Assembly: GCA_002386465.1 (NCBI GenBank)
Contig: DGIT01000029.1
Location: 32,860 to 57,007, forward strand
Reading direction: 5' to 3'
Origin: Burkholderiales bacterium UBA4615
GTDB lineage: Bacteria; Pseudomonadota; Gammaproteobacteria; Burkholderiales; Burkholderiaceae_E
DNA: 24,148 nt
Shown piece by piece: positions 1-7,437 of this stretch. Positions within the stretch are counted from its first letter, which is position 1. Each line of letters starts with the position of its first letter. Both the position numbers and the translations under genes were made by a program. Under the pieces are notes generated by a model. It ran no database searches, was not told the origin of the DNA, and saw only the letters and a list, made by a program, of their open reading frames with translations.

Positions 1-329
1 GCAGTGTCGATCGGCGAGTCGTCGCGCCCAAGCAGGACCGCAGGCGCTGCAATGGCTGCCGCGTCACGCGACCCGAGCATCAGCACCAGTCCGATGATGG
101 CATTCCAGAAGCCGATGGCGGTCCAGGGTAGCGTCAGACCGAAGGCCAGCAGCATGGCCCAGTCGACCCAGTCAAGGCCGTCAGCGCCCAGCGTATAGGC
201 CATCAAGCCCAACAGGCACGCAATCGTTGCAAGCACGAGCAGGGCAAATGCGCTGCGACGCGCGGCCAAAGAGGGGAACGGGGCTGGTGAGGGGGTCAGC
301 GTTGAGGAAGACGCGGGTACAGAATGCAT
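1..329 (-). CDS. opgH: OpgH/MdoH-like glucan glucosyltransferase, N-terminal fragment
   Basis: The minus-strand frame starts at the ATG at 327-329 and runs off the left edge, so only the first 109 residues are present. They show a Ser/Pro-rich cytoplasmic start, a first hydrophobic segment (about residues 29-47) and a second segment with the pattern TLPWTAIGFWNAIIGL, followed by a DDSPI stretch. This two-helix N-terminus leading to a P-I-T/D start of the GT2 domain is what I associate with the inner-membrane glucosyltransferase that makes osmoregulated periplasmic glucans from UDP-glucose. The catalytic domain lies outside the window, so the call rests on the N-terminal pattern. No opgG is seen upstream, because the divergent neighbour is an oxidoreductase. 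Other membrane GT2 proteins are possible. Confidence 0.62.
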   Translation of the reverse strand, partial: MHSVPASSSTLTPSPAPFPSLAARRSAFALLVLATIACLLGLMAYTLGADGLDWVDWAMLLAFGLTLPWTAIGFWNAIIGLVLMLGSRDAAAIAAPAVLLGRDDSPIDT

Positions 330-407
330 GGTGGCCTTTTCGCGCAAGCAGCACCATCGGGGCGCTGCCGGGTCGCACAATAGTCTGATTTGCTGGATGA
401 TCCGCGA

Positions 408-1406
408 ATGTCCATTGAGCCTGAGGCTGCACTCGTCGCCCGATCCCTGTGGTATTCGCAGGCTGCAACGGCGGAATTGCGCGATGAACCCCTGCCCCGC
501 CCAGGCCCTGACCAGGTGCGTGTGCAAGCCGACTGGTCGGCACTAAGCCGCGGGACAGAAAGCCTGGTATTCCAGGGCGCGGTCCCCGAGAGCGAGCATG
601 AGCGTATGCGCGTACCGTTTCAGGGCGGCCAATTCGGTTTCCCAATCAAGTACGGCTATGCCGTGGTCGGTACGGTCATGGACGGCCCGCCAGCATTGCG
701 CGGTCGCACCGTGTTTGTGCTGCATCCCCATCAGAGCGCCTTCGTCGTGCCGGCCATCGCTGTCGTGCCCGTGCCTGCCACCGTGCCTGCGCGTCGTGCG
801 GTGCTCGCCGCGAACATGGAAACCGCACTTAACGCGCTGTGGGACGCAGGGGCCTTGCCCGGCAGCCGTATCGCGGTGGTCGGAGGCGGCGTCGTCGGCG
901 CGCTCACGGCTTGGCTCGCCGCACGTCTGCCGGGCACCGAAGTGACCCTGGTGGATCTGCGACCCGAGCGCGCAGCGCTCGCCCAGGCGCTCGGCGTGCA
1001 GTTTGCGCTGCCAGATGACGCGCCCACCGGTTGCGACCTGGTCTTTCACGCCAGCGCGAGCGCCGCCGGACTCTCCACCGCCCTGCTCGCAGCCGGCGAC
1101 GAATCGAGCGTGGTCGAGCTGAGCTGGTACGGGACACGCGGCGTCACGGCTCAATTGGGCGGCGCTTTCCACAGCGCACGCCTGAGGCTGATCGCCAGCC
1201 AGGTCGGTCGGGTGGCACCCGCCATGCGGGCACGCTGGAGCCTGCGCCGACGCATGGAAAAGGCACTGGAGCTGCTCACGGACCCGCGCCTCGATGCACT
1301 GCTCGAAGCGGACATGGCGTTCGAGCAGCTGCCTGCACACATCGCAAGCGTGCTCGGCCCGGGCGCCGGGGCGCTCTGCCAGGTGGTGTCGTATCGCGCA
1401 CGCTGA
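408..1406 (+). CDS. Zinc-free MDR-family (alcohol dehydrogenase-like) oxidoreductase
   Basis: A 332-residue medium-chain dehydrogenase/reductase with an N-terminal GroES-like half and a Rossmann half whose nucleotide loop reads VVGGGVVGAL (about residues 157-166), followed by an acidic D183 at the end of the second strand, which suits NAD(H). The usual catalytic-zinc cysteine region is replaced by SALSRGTE (about 45-51), as in BchC-like and related zinc-free MDR proteins, so a zinc-dependent alcohol dehydrogenase reaction is unlikely. The start is taken at ATG 408; a TTG 18 bases upstream is in frame but less convincing. It heads a plus-strand operon with a PTPS-fold protein, a glycosyltransferase and a methyltransferase, which implies oxidation or reduction of a pterin-like or sugar intermediate. 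The substrate is unknown. Confidence 0.85.
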   Translation: MSIEPEAALVARSLWYSQAATAELRDEPLPRPGPDQVRVQADWSALSRGTESLVFQGAVPESEHERMRVPFQGGQFGFPIKYGYAVVGTVMDGPPALRGRTVFVLHPHQSAFVVPAIAVVPVPATVPARRAVLAANMETALNALWDAGALPGSRIAVVGGGVVGALTAWLAARLPGTEVTLVDLRPERAALAQALGVQFALPDDAPTGCDLVFHASASAAGLSTALLAAGDESSVVELSWYGTRGVTAQLGGAFHSARLRLIASQVGRVAPAMRARWSLRRRMEKALELLTDPRLDALLEADMAFEQLPAHIASVLGPGAGALCQVVSYRAR

Positions 1407-1480
1407 CGCACGCCTGACCAATCCGCGGGTCGCCTTGGTCTGAGTCTGAATGTTTGTTCACGCCTTTTGCAGGAGTTCCG

Positions 1481-1882
1481 ATGTTTGCAGTCGAAGTTCG
1501 CGATCACATCATGGTCGCTCACAGCTTTCGCGGTGCCGTCTTCGGGCCGGCCCAGCGCCTGCATGGCGCGACCTTCGTGGTTGATGCCGCCTTCTATTCG
1601 CGCGAACTCGATCAGCAGGGACTGGTGGTGGATATCGGCCTGGCGACCGAGGCCCTGCGCACCGTACTGGCGCCACTCAATTATCGGGATCTGGATACGC
1701 TGCCTGAATTCGCGGGCATCAATACGACGACCGAGTTCCTGGCTGCCCATATCCACCGGCTGCTCGCCGAACAGTGCCGGGGCGCCGGTCTTGGGCGGCC
1801 TGCAGCCGAGATCGCTTCGCTGCGGGTCAAGCTGTCCGAGTCGCATCTCGCACGCGCCTGGTACGAGGCGCCGATTGCCTGA
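1481..1882 (+). CDS. PTPS/QueD-fold protein with non-canonical active site
   Basis: A 133-residue member of the 6-pyruvoyl-tetrahydropterin synthase / 6-carboxy-tetrahydropterin synthase fold. Start at ATG 1481 is supported by AGGAG at 1471-1475. Recognisable landmarks are the first zinc His (H14, VAHSF), the LHG loop (H28), the VVDIG strand (D51), the NTTTEFLA helix (E85) and the C-terminal Glu (E120). Key residues differ from QueD: the catalytic Cys four residues before the LHG His is Ala (A24), the second His of HGH is Ala (A30), and the Asp-His dyad is Asn-Tyr (N67-Y68). Length matches the family and the gene shows no sign of decay, so it is probably a functional subfamily with a different reaction or a binding role. 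Its stop overlaps the TTG start of the glycosyltransferase gene. Confidence 0.85.
   Translation: MFAVEVRDHIMVAHSFRGAVFGPAQRLHGATFVVDAAFYSRELDQQGLVVDIGLATEALRTVLAPLNYRDLDTLPEFAGINTTTEFLAAHIHRLLAEQCRGAGLGRPAAEIASLRVKLSESHLARAWYEAPIA
1865..1868 (+). promoter_or_regulatory. Ribosome binding site deciding the TTG start of the glycosyltransferase
   Basis: GAGG lies six bases before the TTG at 1875. No ATG or GTG is suitably placed upstream of the conserved N-terminal glycosyltransferase residues (GDLNTLTGGY), so this site together with TTG is the best start. It lies inside the end of the PTPS-like gene, which implies translational coupling. Confidence 0.55.
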
Positions 1883-2933
1883 ACAGCGTGCTGTATTCGC
1901 AGTACCAGGGGACCTGAACACCCTCACTGGCGGATACGCCTATGCGCGCCGCATGCTGGCCGAGCTCGGCGCAGCGGGCTGGGATATGCGGCACCTGCCG
2001 CTGGGCGAGGGTTTCCCGCACCCAACCGTCCAGACGCTGGCGCACGCTTACCGCTTGCTTGGCTCACAGCCCGAGGGCGTGCCGCTGCTGGTTGATGGCC
2101 TTGCGCTGGGGGCAATGCCGGGCATCGCCCAGGCACTGGGCAAGCGCCAGCCTCTGGTGGCGCTGGTCCACCATCCGCTCGCGCTCGAGAGCGGTCTGGA
2201 CGCCGATCACACCCGGGCACTGGTGACGACCGAGCGCGCAGCACTTGCAGCAGCGTGCCATGTGGTCACGACCAGTCGCACCACGGCGGGTGCACTCGTG
2301 CGTGACTACGGCGTGTCGGCTGAACGCATCACGGTCGTGGTGCCAGGAACCGATGCGGTGCCGACAGCCTGTGGCAGCGGCTCGCAGCAGCTCGCGCTGC
2401 TGAGCGTGGGGACGCTGGTGCCGCGCAAGGGGCATGACCTGCTGCTGGCCGCGCTCGCGGCGCTGCAGGACTTGCCATGGCATCTGACGATCGTGGGTGA
2501 TGCACACCGCGACGCGGCAACCGCGCAGGCGCTGCGTGACGCAACGTTGCGTGCCGGGCTGGCCGAGCGAGTCGTCTTTGCCGGCGCGGTCGATGCGACG
2601 CACCTGTCAGCTCACTATGAACGCGCCGATCTGTTCGTCCTGGCCTCACGCCACGAAGGATTCGGCATGGCCTTTGCCGAGGCACTCGCCTACGGGCTCC
2701 CCCTGCTGGGCACCACCGCAGGCGCGATCCCCGAATCCGTACCAGCCGGCGCCGGCGTTCTGGTGCCGCCTGACGATCTGGCTGCATTGACTGCGGCATT
2801 GCGCATGCTGCTGACCGATCAGGCAGCGCGAAAACAACTCGCAGCATCCGCACGCACTGCAGCCGCCGCACTGCCGCCATGGCGCGCGTCAGCCGCCATG
2901 CTGGCAGACGTACTACGGCAGGCTGCGCGATGA
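1875..2933 (+). CDS. GT4-family glycosyltransferase (GT-B fold)
   Basis: A 352-residue retaining glycosyltransferase of the GT4/group 1 type. The N-terminal domain begins with DLNTLTGGYAYARR (about 13-26), the acceptor-side Gly-rich loop. The C-terminal nucleotide-sugar domain has the PRKG motif (about 183-186), where Arg/Lys contacts the sugar-nucleotide phosphates, and the EX7E motif (E261 and E269). There is no signal peptide or membrane segment, so it should act in the cytosol. The start is a TTG overlapping the upstream stop; the downstream methyltransferase overlaps by ATGA. The acceptor is not predictable from sequence, but the neighbours suggest a pterin-like small molecule rather than a cell-surface glycan; no other surface-polysaccharide genes lie nearby. 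Confidence 0.85.
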   Translation: MPEQRAVFAVPGDLNTLTGGYAYARRMLAELGAAGWDMRHLPLGEGFPHPTVQTLAHAYRLLGSQPEGVPLLVDGLALGAMPGIAQALGKRQPLVALVHHPLALESGLDADHTRALVTTERAALAAACHVVTTSRTTAGALVRDYGVSAERITVVVPGTDAVPTACGSGSQQLALLSVGTLVPRKGHDLLLAALAALQDLPWHLTIVGDAHRDAATAQALRDATLRAGLAERVVFAGAVDATHLSAHYERADLFVLASRHEGFGMAFAEALAYGLPLLGTTAGAIPESVPAGAGVLVPPDDLAALTAALRMLLTDQAARKQLAASARTAAAALPPWRASAAMLADVLRQAAR

Positions 2934-3748
2934 GCGGGTTCGCGGCAGACTGGCTTGCACTGCGTGAGCCCGCAGACCGGCGTGCGCGCCATGCCGGGAT
3001 CATCGCAGCCGTCGCGCAATACTGGTCGGCACAGTCCCCGCAGAAGGCGCAGGTACGCATTACAGACCTCGGTTGCGGTACCGGTTCAAGCTTGCGGGCA
3101 CTGTCGCCGCGACTGCCAGCGCACCAGCACTGGTGCCTCGTCGACAACGATCCGGCGTTACTGGAGGCCGCCTCGCGCCATGCACACGCCCTGCCGTCAT
3201 CGGTGACGGTGGCGACGTTGCAGGCCGATCTGCAACGCGAGATCGAAGCCGTCGTGGCAATCGAAGCAGACTTGCTCACGGCTTCAGCCTTTCTGGATCT
3301 GGTCTCGCAGGCCTGGCTTGAGCGTCTGGTGGCCAGCGCAGCACATCACCGGCGGCCGGTGTACATCGCCCTGAGCTACGACGGGCGGGCCTCCTGCGAA
3401 CCATCCGACCCGTTCGATGACCATGTTCTGGCCGCCTTCAATGCCCACCAGCTTGGCGACAAGGGGCTGGGCGGCGCACTGGGGCCCCAGGCGGGCGCAG
3501 CAGCTGCGCAATGTTTCGCAGCCGCGGGCTTTGCAGTGCGCACCGCGCAGGCCGACTGGCAACTGGGCCGCGAAGACAGCGCACTGCAAGCGCAACTGCT
3601 TGAAGGCTGGCACCAGGCTGCAAGCGAAACCGGAACATTGGCGCAGCGCGATCTGGACAGCTGGCGTGCACGCCGACTGGCGGCGCTTGCCGATGGCCGC
3701 TCCCGGCTGTGCGTGGGCCATGTCGATCTCTGGGCCCACCCTCGGTGA
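2930..3748 (+). CDS. Class I SAM-dependent methyltransferase
   Basis: A 272-residue protein starting in an ATGA overlap with the glycosyltransferase stop. Motif I of the Rossmann-like SAM fold is clear (ITDLGCGTGSSL, about residues 44-55), followed by an acidic LVDNDP at the end of the second strand and a DLL segment in the motif III region. No membrane segment or signal peptide is seen. It is the last gene of the MDR - PTPS-like - GT4 - methyltransferase operon and converges on the RibD-type reductase gene. The position suggests methylation of the same small molecule that the glycosyltransferase modifies. O-, N- and C-methylation cannot be told apart from the sequence. Confidence 0.82.
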   Translation: MSGFAADWLALREPADRRARHAGIIAAVAQYWSAQSPQKAQVRITDLGCGTGSSLRALSPRLPAHQHWCLVDNDPALLEAASRHAHALPSSVTVATLQADLQREIEAVVAIEADLLTASAFLDLVSQAWLERLVASAAHHRRPVYIALSYDGRASCEPSDPFDDHVLAAFNAHQLGDKGLGGALGPQAGAAAAQCFAAAGFAVRTAQADWQLGREDSALQAQLLEGWHQAASETGTLAQRDLDSWRARRLAALADGRSRLCVGHVDLWAHPR

Positions 3749-3799
3749 CCTTGAAATGATTATTCGAGTGACCGGGAGAGGGGCCTGGCGTTCCGGCAC

Positions 3800-4630
3800 T
3801 CAGTCTTGCCGCACTGCGCCGAGCGCGACATCCCACAGCATGTCCTCACCAAGCGGGTGACAACGCGCCGGGCCACGCAGGGCGGCGTCGAGTCGATCGA
3901 TGGGTGCAAGCGTCAGCCCAAGCGGCCCGGCGCCAATGATCAGCGGGGCCACTGCGATATGAAGACGGTCCAGACAGCGCGCGTCCAGAAAGCGTGAGAG
4001 CGTTGCCGCGCCGCCTTCGATCAGGATGCGATGCAGACCGCGGGCCACCAGCGCCTCAAGGATACGGCCAGGCGGGAGTGCGCCGCTTGCATCGGGCAAG
4101 ATCGGCACCAACTCGACACCGTCCGGCAGCCGAGTCAGTGTGCCCACCCGCGTCACCACCAGGCGCCGGCAGCCATCGGGTGCGAACACCTTCGATTCGA
4201 ACGGCGTGCGCCCCGAGGGATCGATGACGACACGGCATGGGCTCGTACCCTCGACATGGCGCACGGTCAGCGACGGATCGTCCGCCACTGCAGTCCCCAC
4301 GCCCACCACTACCGCGTCAACAAGCGCACGCAAGCGGTGCAAATGGGCAATCGCGGCAGGGCCGTTGATGTAATGGGACTGGCCGGTGGAGGTAGCGATA
4401 CGTCCGTCGAGCGACTGCCCGATCTGCCCGATCACGAGCCTCGCATCGGGGCAGGCGACCAGCGGACCGTAAAGCGACCTCCAAGCCTTGCTGCCCACAA
4501 AGCGGCCCGTGGTGCGAGCCCGCAGGACCCGGCGCCACGCGGTCTGAAGCGCGATGGGCCCGGCATCTTGAGTGCTGGCTTTCGACCCCAACGGCGACTC
4601 CCTGAATGACGCGGTCCAACCGTCGATCAT
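3800..4630 (-). CDS. Stand-alone RibD C-terminal (pyrimidine/dihydrofolate reductase-like) domain protein
   Basis: A 276-residue protein with an unrecognised 65-residue N-terminal extension followed by a full RibD_C/DHFR-like reductase domain. Seen motifs are GQSLDGRIA (about 69-77), HYING, HRLRALVDAVVVG with VADDPSLTVR, the RVVIDP strand and ILIEGGAATLSRFL near the C-terminus. In riboflavin synthesis this domain uses NADPH to reduce the ribosyl side chain of the aminopyrimidine made from GTP. The zinc deaminase domain normally fused in RibD is absent. The gene is divergent from the GTP cyclohydrolase II gene, with 40 bp between them, and converges on the methyltransferase. This fits a role in a dedicated side pathway rather than core riboflavin synthesis, although the core function cannot be excluded. 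Confidence 0.85.
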   Translation of the reverse strand: MIDGWTASFRESPLGSKASTQDAGPIALQTAWRRVLRARTTGRFVGSKAWRSLYGPLVACPDARLVIGQIGQSLDGRIATSTGQSHYINGPAAIAHLHRLRALVDAVVVGVGTAVADDPSLTVRHVEGTSPCRVVIDPSGRTPFESKVFAPDGCRRLVVTRVGTLTRLPDGVELVPILPDASGALPPGRILEALVARGLHRILIEGGAATLSRFLDARCLDRLHIAVAPLIIGAGPLGLTLAPIDRLDAALRGPARCHPLGEDMLWDVALGAVRQD

Positions 4631-4670
4631 GGCATAGTCACCGACCGAACCGTGGCGTGCAGGAGCCCGA

Positions 4671-5852
4671 ATGAATCGTCACAGCATCACCGCAGACATG
4701 CCGGGCAAGCAGTCCCTGTTGTCCCGACTGCTCGCCCAGGGCGGGCGGGCTGATGTGCAGCGGGCGATCGCGGAGCTGATGGCGGGTCGGCCTGTCCTGC
4801 TCACCGATACCGGGCGGGCAGAACGGCTGGCCTTCCCTGTGGACGGCCTGACACCCGAGATGCTGGGCGAACTGCGCAGCCTCGCGGCGAGCGGGCCAGC
4901 GAACGGGCTGGTGCTGGTCGTCTCGGGCACGCGAGCGGCTTCACTGGGTTGCCCAGGTGTGGCCTCAGGCGCCATGCCACTTCAGGAGTCTGTCGATCAC
5001 GCGCAACTGATGGCGATGGTCAGCGAATCCAGCTCGGCACAGAGCACCGCGCTGAGTACCCCGCCCGTCCTGGGAGATCGGATCGGCCAAGCGGCGGTGG
5101 AACTGGCCAAACTCGCCCATCTGCTGCCAGCCATGCTGACCATCGAGGCTCACACGCCCGCACTGGGCGAGCTCGCAGGCCGCGTGCTGAGGGCGGCAGC
5201 GGCTGACGTGCTGGCCTTTCGTTCGGGACATGCGCCATCGCTGCGGCGCGTCTCCAGTGCACGGGTGCCGCTGCGTGGCGCCACCGATAGCGAACTCGTG
5301 GCGTTTCGCGATGACCTGGGCGACGTCTGGTCGCTGATCCGCATCGGCCAACCCGACCTGAATGGCACGGTCCCGGTGCGACTGCATTCCGCCTGCCTGA
5401 CCGGCGATGTGTTTGCCTCGCTGCGTTGCGACTGCGGCGATCAGCTTGCGTTAGCCATCGCCACGATCGAGTCACTGGGCGGGGGCATCCTGCTCTACCT
5501 GAACCAGGAAGGCTGCGGTATCGGCCTGGCCAACAAGATGCGCGCCTACCGTCTTCAGGATCAGGGACTCGACACCATCGATGCCAACACGACACTGGGC
5601 TTCGAACGCGACGAGCGCCGCTATGACACGGCCGCGCGCATGCTGGTCATGATGGGTGTGCAGCGGGTCGCACTGCTCACGAACAACCCGGCCAAGGTGG
5701 GCGGGCTGATGCAGGCCGGAATCGAGGTCGTTGAGCGCTTGCCGCTACTTGCGCCGGTACGCCGTGACAACCGCGGCTATCTGGAAACCAAGCGGCGCCG
5801 AGCCGGGCACCTGTTCGATGACGCAGCCCTGCTGCCCCAGGCCGACGGCTGA
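4671..5852 (+). CDS. ribA: GTP cyclohydrolase II variant with degenerate N-terminal domain
   Basis: A 393-residue protein with AGGAG five bases before the ATG. The C-terminal half (about 200-385) is GTP cyclohydrolase II: zinc cysteines C242, C253 and C255, the RAY tyrosine Y293, catalytic D314 and R316, and T337 and K342 in TNNPAK. GTP cyclohydrolase II opens GTP to a diaminopyrimidine ribosyl phosphate with release of formate and pyrophosphate. Two usually fixed GTP-contact positions differ: HSE is HSA (A241) and EGR is EGC (C282). The N-terminal 190 residues keep a weak RibB-like start (AIAELMAGRPVLL) but lack its acidic catalytic cluster. This resembles a RibBA fusion that has lost DHBP synthase activity. 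It begins an operon with an exported protein and cytochrome b561. It is likely a specialised paralogue. Confidence 0.88.
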   Translation: MNRHSITADMPGKQSLLSRLLAQGGRADVQRAIAELMAGRPVLLTDTGRAERLAFPVDGLTPEMLGELRSLAASGPANGLVLVVSGTRAASLGCPGVASGAMPLQESVDHAQLMAMVSESSSAQSTALSTPPVLGDRIGQAAVELAKLAHLLPAMLTIEAHTPALGELAGRVLRAAAADVLAFRSGHAPSLRRVSSARVPLRGATDSELVAFRDDLGDVWSLIRIGQPDLNGTVPVRLHSACLTGDVFASLRCDCGDQLALAIATIESLGGGILLYLNQEGCGIGLANKMRAYRLQDQGLDTIDANTTLGFERDERRYDTAARMLVMMGVQRVALLTNNPAKVGGLMQAGIEVVERLPLLAPVRRDNRGYLETKRRRAGHLFDDAALLPQADG

Positions 5853-5859
5853 GCGGCGC

Positions 5860-6849
5860 ATGGCTGGGCACTGGCTGTCCGCGCTGGCGGTGTGTGCGAT
5901 CCTCGGCGCGACTGCGACGTCGGCCGCCGAAACCGTCCCGGTCGACTTTATCAACGCAAGCACCCCGACCCGCTGCGCCGAGGAAGACAACGTCTATGTG
6001 AAGCTGCAGGCGCCGGGCATCCGCGCGTTTCGCATCGCTGCTGAACATCCGCCCTATATCGCGTCGGTCACGCAGGACAGCACAGCGCCCGACTTCACCA
6101 ATTGCGACATGTCGGGCGACCCGCGCTTCGTCTTCACGCCGCGCACCGTGATCCTGCACGAGGATGCGCACATTCGGCTGGTGGGGCATACCTACGCCAC
6201 CTTCTGGCGAGGGGAACGGGTGGACTTTCGGGTGGGTGATCGCAATGAGCCAGGTCTGCATCTGGTCCAGTTGCTGAGGCGGGGCCCGCTGCGCGACATC
6301 GAGATCCTGGTCGTTTACCCAAGCGACGGGTACTGGCGACCCAAACCCCTGCCGCCGCCCCAGTTGCCCGACAGTGCCTACGGAAGCTCCTTCCTGATTG
6401 GGCCGATCGAGCACAGCACACGCCCCTACGTGGCCATCCGCAGCATTGCATTCGAGCCTGCCTCGCTGACCTTCCGTCTGGTGTTTGCGAACGGTTCAAG
6501 GGGCGTGCTCACCGTGTCCGAGGCCATGCCTGAGCGCACCGAGCTTGCGGTATCCCTCGATCCGCCGGTACCCAGCGGCCAAGCGTTCGCCGCTCTGCGA
6601 TCGATGTTCGTGACGCCCGCCCAGGCCGATGTTTCGCGTGCGAGCTGGGAGGCTGGCGGCTCGGGCTCGAATGCCGGTTCCGCGCCGATCATGGATTGGC
6701 GCACAGTGCGCGCAACCGCCGCACGCTTTGGCCGGGTCGAGCCGTCGCTTCACAACCTGAGTGCGCCGGACATCCTTTTTCGTGCGTTCCTGGCCACCCC
6801 GGACCGCGGTCCTGCGCGGCCCGCCCGACCCCACTTCAACCGGAGATGA
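5860..6849 (+). CDS. Exported protein of unknown function
   Basis: A 329-residue protein starting seven bases after the ribA stop and ending in an ATGA overlapping a possible start of the cytochrome b561 gene, so it is very likely cotranscribed with both. The first 22 residues form a typical Sec signal peptide (hydrophobic core, then ATSAAE as a cleavage region). The mature part is beta-rich with a few cysteines (one near residue 38 in the TRCAEED stretch, one in the NCDMSGD stretch) that could form a disulfide. A Gly/Ser-rich patch lies near residue 265-275 and the C-terminus is Arg/Pro-rich. I recognise no family. Location in the periplasm is inferred from the signal peptide. A link to the pterin/flavin genes is suggested only by the operon. 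Confidence 0.75.
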   Translation: MAGHWLSALAVCAILGATATSAAETVPVDFINASTPTRCAEEDNVYVKLQAPGIRAFRIAAEHPPYIASVTQDSTAPDFTNCDMSGDPRFVFTPRTVILHEDAHIRLVGHTYATFWRGERVDFRVGDRNEPGLHLVQLLRRGPLRDIEILVVYPSDGYWRPKPLPPPQLPDSAYGSSFLIGPIEHSTRPYVAIRSIAFEPASLTFRLVFANGSRGVLTVSEAMPERTELAVSLDPPVPSGQAFAALRSMFVTPAQADVSRASWEAGGSGSNAGSAPIMDWRTVRATAARFGRVEPSLHNLSAPDILFRAFLATPDRGPARPARPHFNRR

Positions 6850-6851
6850 AC

Positions 6852-7430
6852 ATGGGCCCGTCGACATCCGCCCCGCCCGCCGTTGCGTTGTACCGACGCG
6901 GTGCGCGCGTGCTGCATTGGCTGACCCTGGCGCTGCTTGTCCTGCAGTTTCCGATCGGTCTGTACATGACCTTTCGCGGCAAGACACTCAACGTCTGGGA
7001 TGCAACAACCAATGCCCTGTACAGCAGCCACAAGCTGATCGGTGTGATGATTCTGATCATCGTGATCGCACGGCTGGCCTACCGGTTGCGGCACGGCGCC
7101 CCGGCGGACGAACCGACCCTTTCACCCTGGCAGCGCATCGCAAGTCATCTTAATCACTGGGGCCTGTATGCGTTGCTTGTCACGGTGCCGCTCGCCGGCT
7201 ACGTCGGCATCTCGCAGTTTCCAGCCCTCGACCTGTTCGGTGTCTTCTCGCTGCCAGGGATCGCTGCGCCCGACAAAGCCGCGGCTGACACCACGTTCGA
7301 GATCCACCGCCTGATGGCCATGGGAATGCTGGCGATGGTCGCGCTGCATGTCGGCGCAGCGCTCTGGCACCATCTGATCCGTCGGGACAACGTACTCGCA
7401 CGCATGTTGCCGCGCTTGCTCAGGCGCTGA
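6852..7430 (+). CDS. Cytochrome b561 family membrane protein
   Basis: A 192-residue inner-membrane protein with four hydrophobic segments. Candidate haem-ligand histidines are seen in VLHWLT (first helix), SSHKLIGV (second helix) and the last helix (EIHRLM and ALHVGAALWHH). This is the bacterial b561 (CybB) pattern, which carries two b haems and moves electrons between quinol and periplasmic acceptors. Two ATGs are possible: 6846, inside the ATGA overlap with the upstream gene, and 6852. I chose 6852 because GGAG at 6842-6845 is then properly spaced. It is the last gene of the ribA - exported protein - b561 operon and converges on the SDR gene with only seven bases between stops. Confidence 0.88.
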   Translation: MGPSTSAPPAVALYRRGARVLHWLTLALLVLQFPIGLYMTFRGKTLNVWDATTNALYSSHKLIGVMILIIVIARLAYRLRHGAPADEPTLSPWQRIASHLNHWGLYALLVTVPLAGYVGISQFPALDLFGVFSLPGIAAPDKAAADTTFEIHRLMAMGMLAMVALHVGAALWHHLIRRDNVLARMLPRLLRR

Positions 7431-7437
7431 GCGGCGT

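Noticed and set aside
543..1421. A 292-codon open frame on the minus strand opposite the MDR gene
   Set aside because: High-GC antisense frame; composition rich in Arg, His and Ala with no recognisable motif, while the plus-strand gene has clear MDR motifs.
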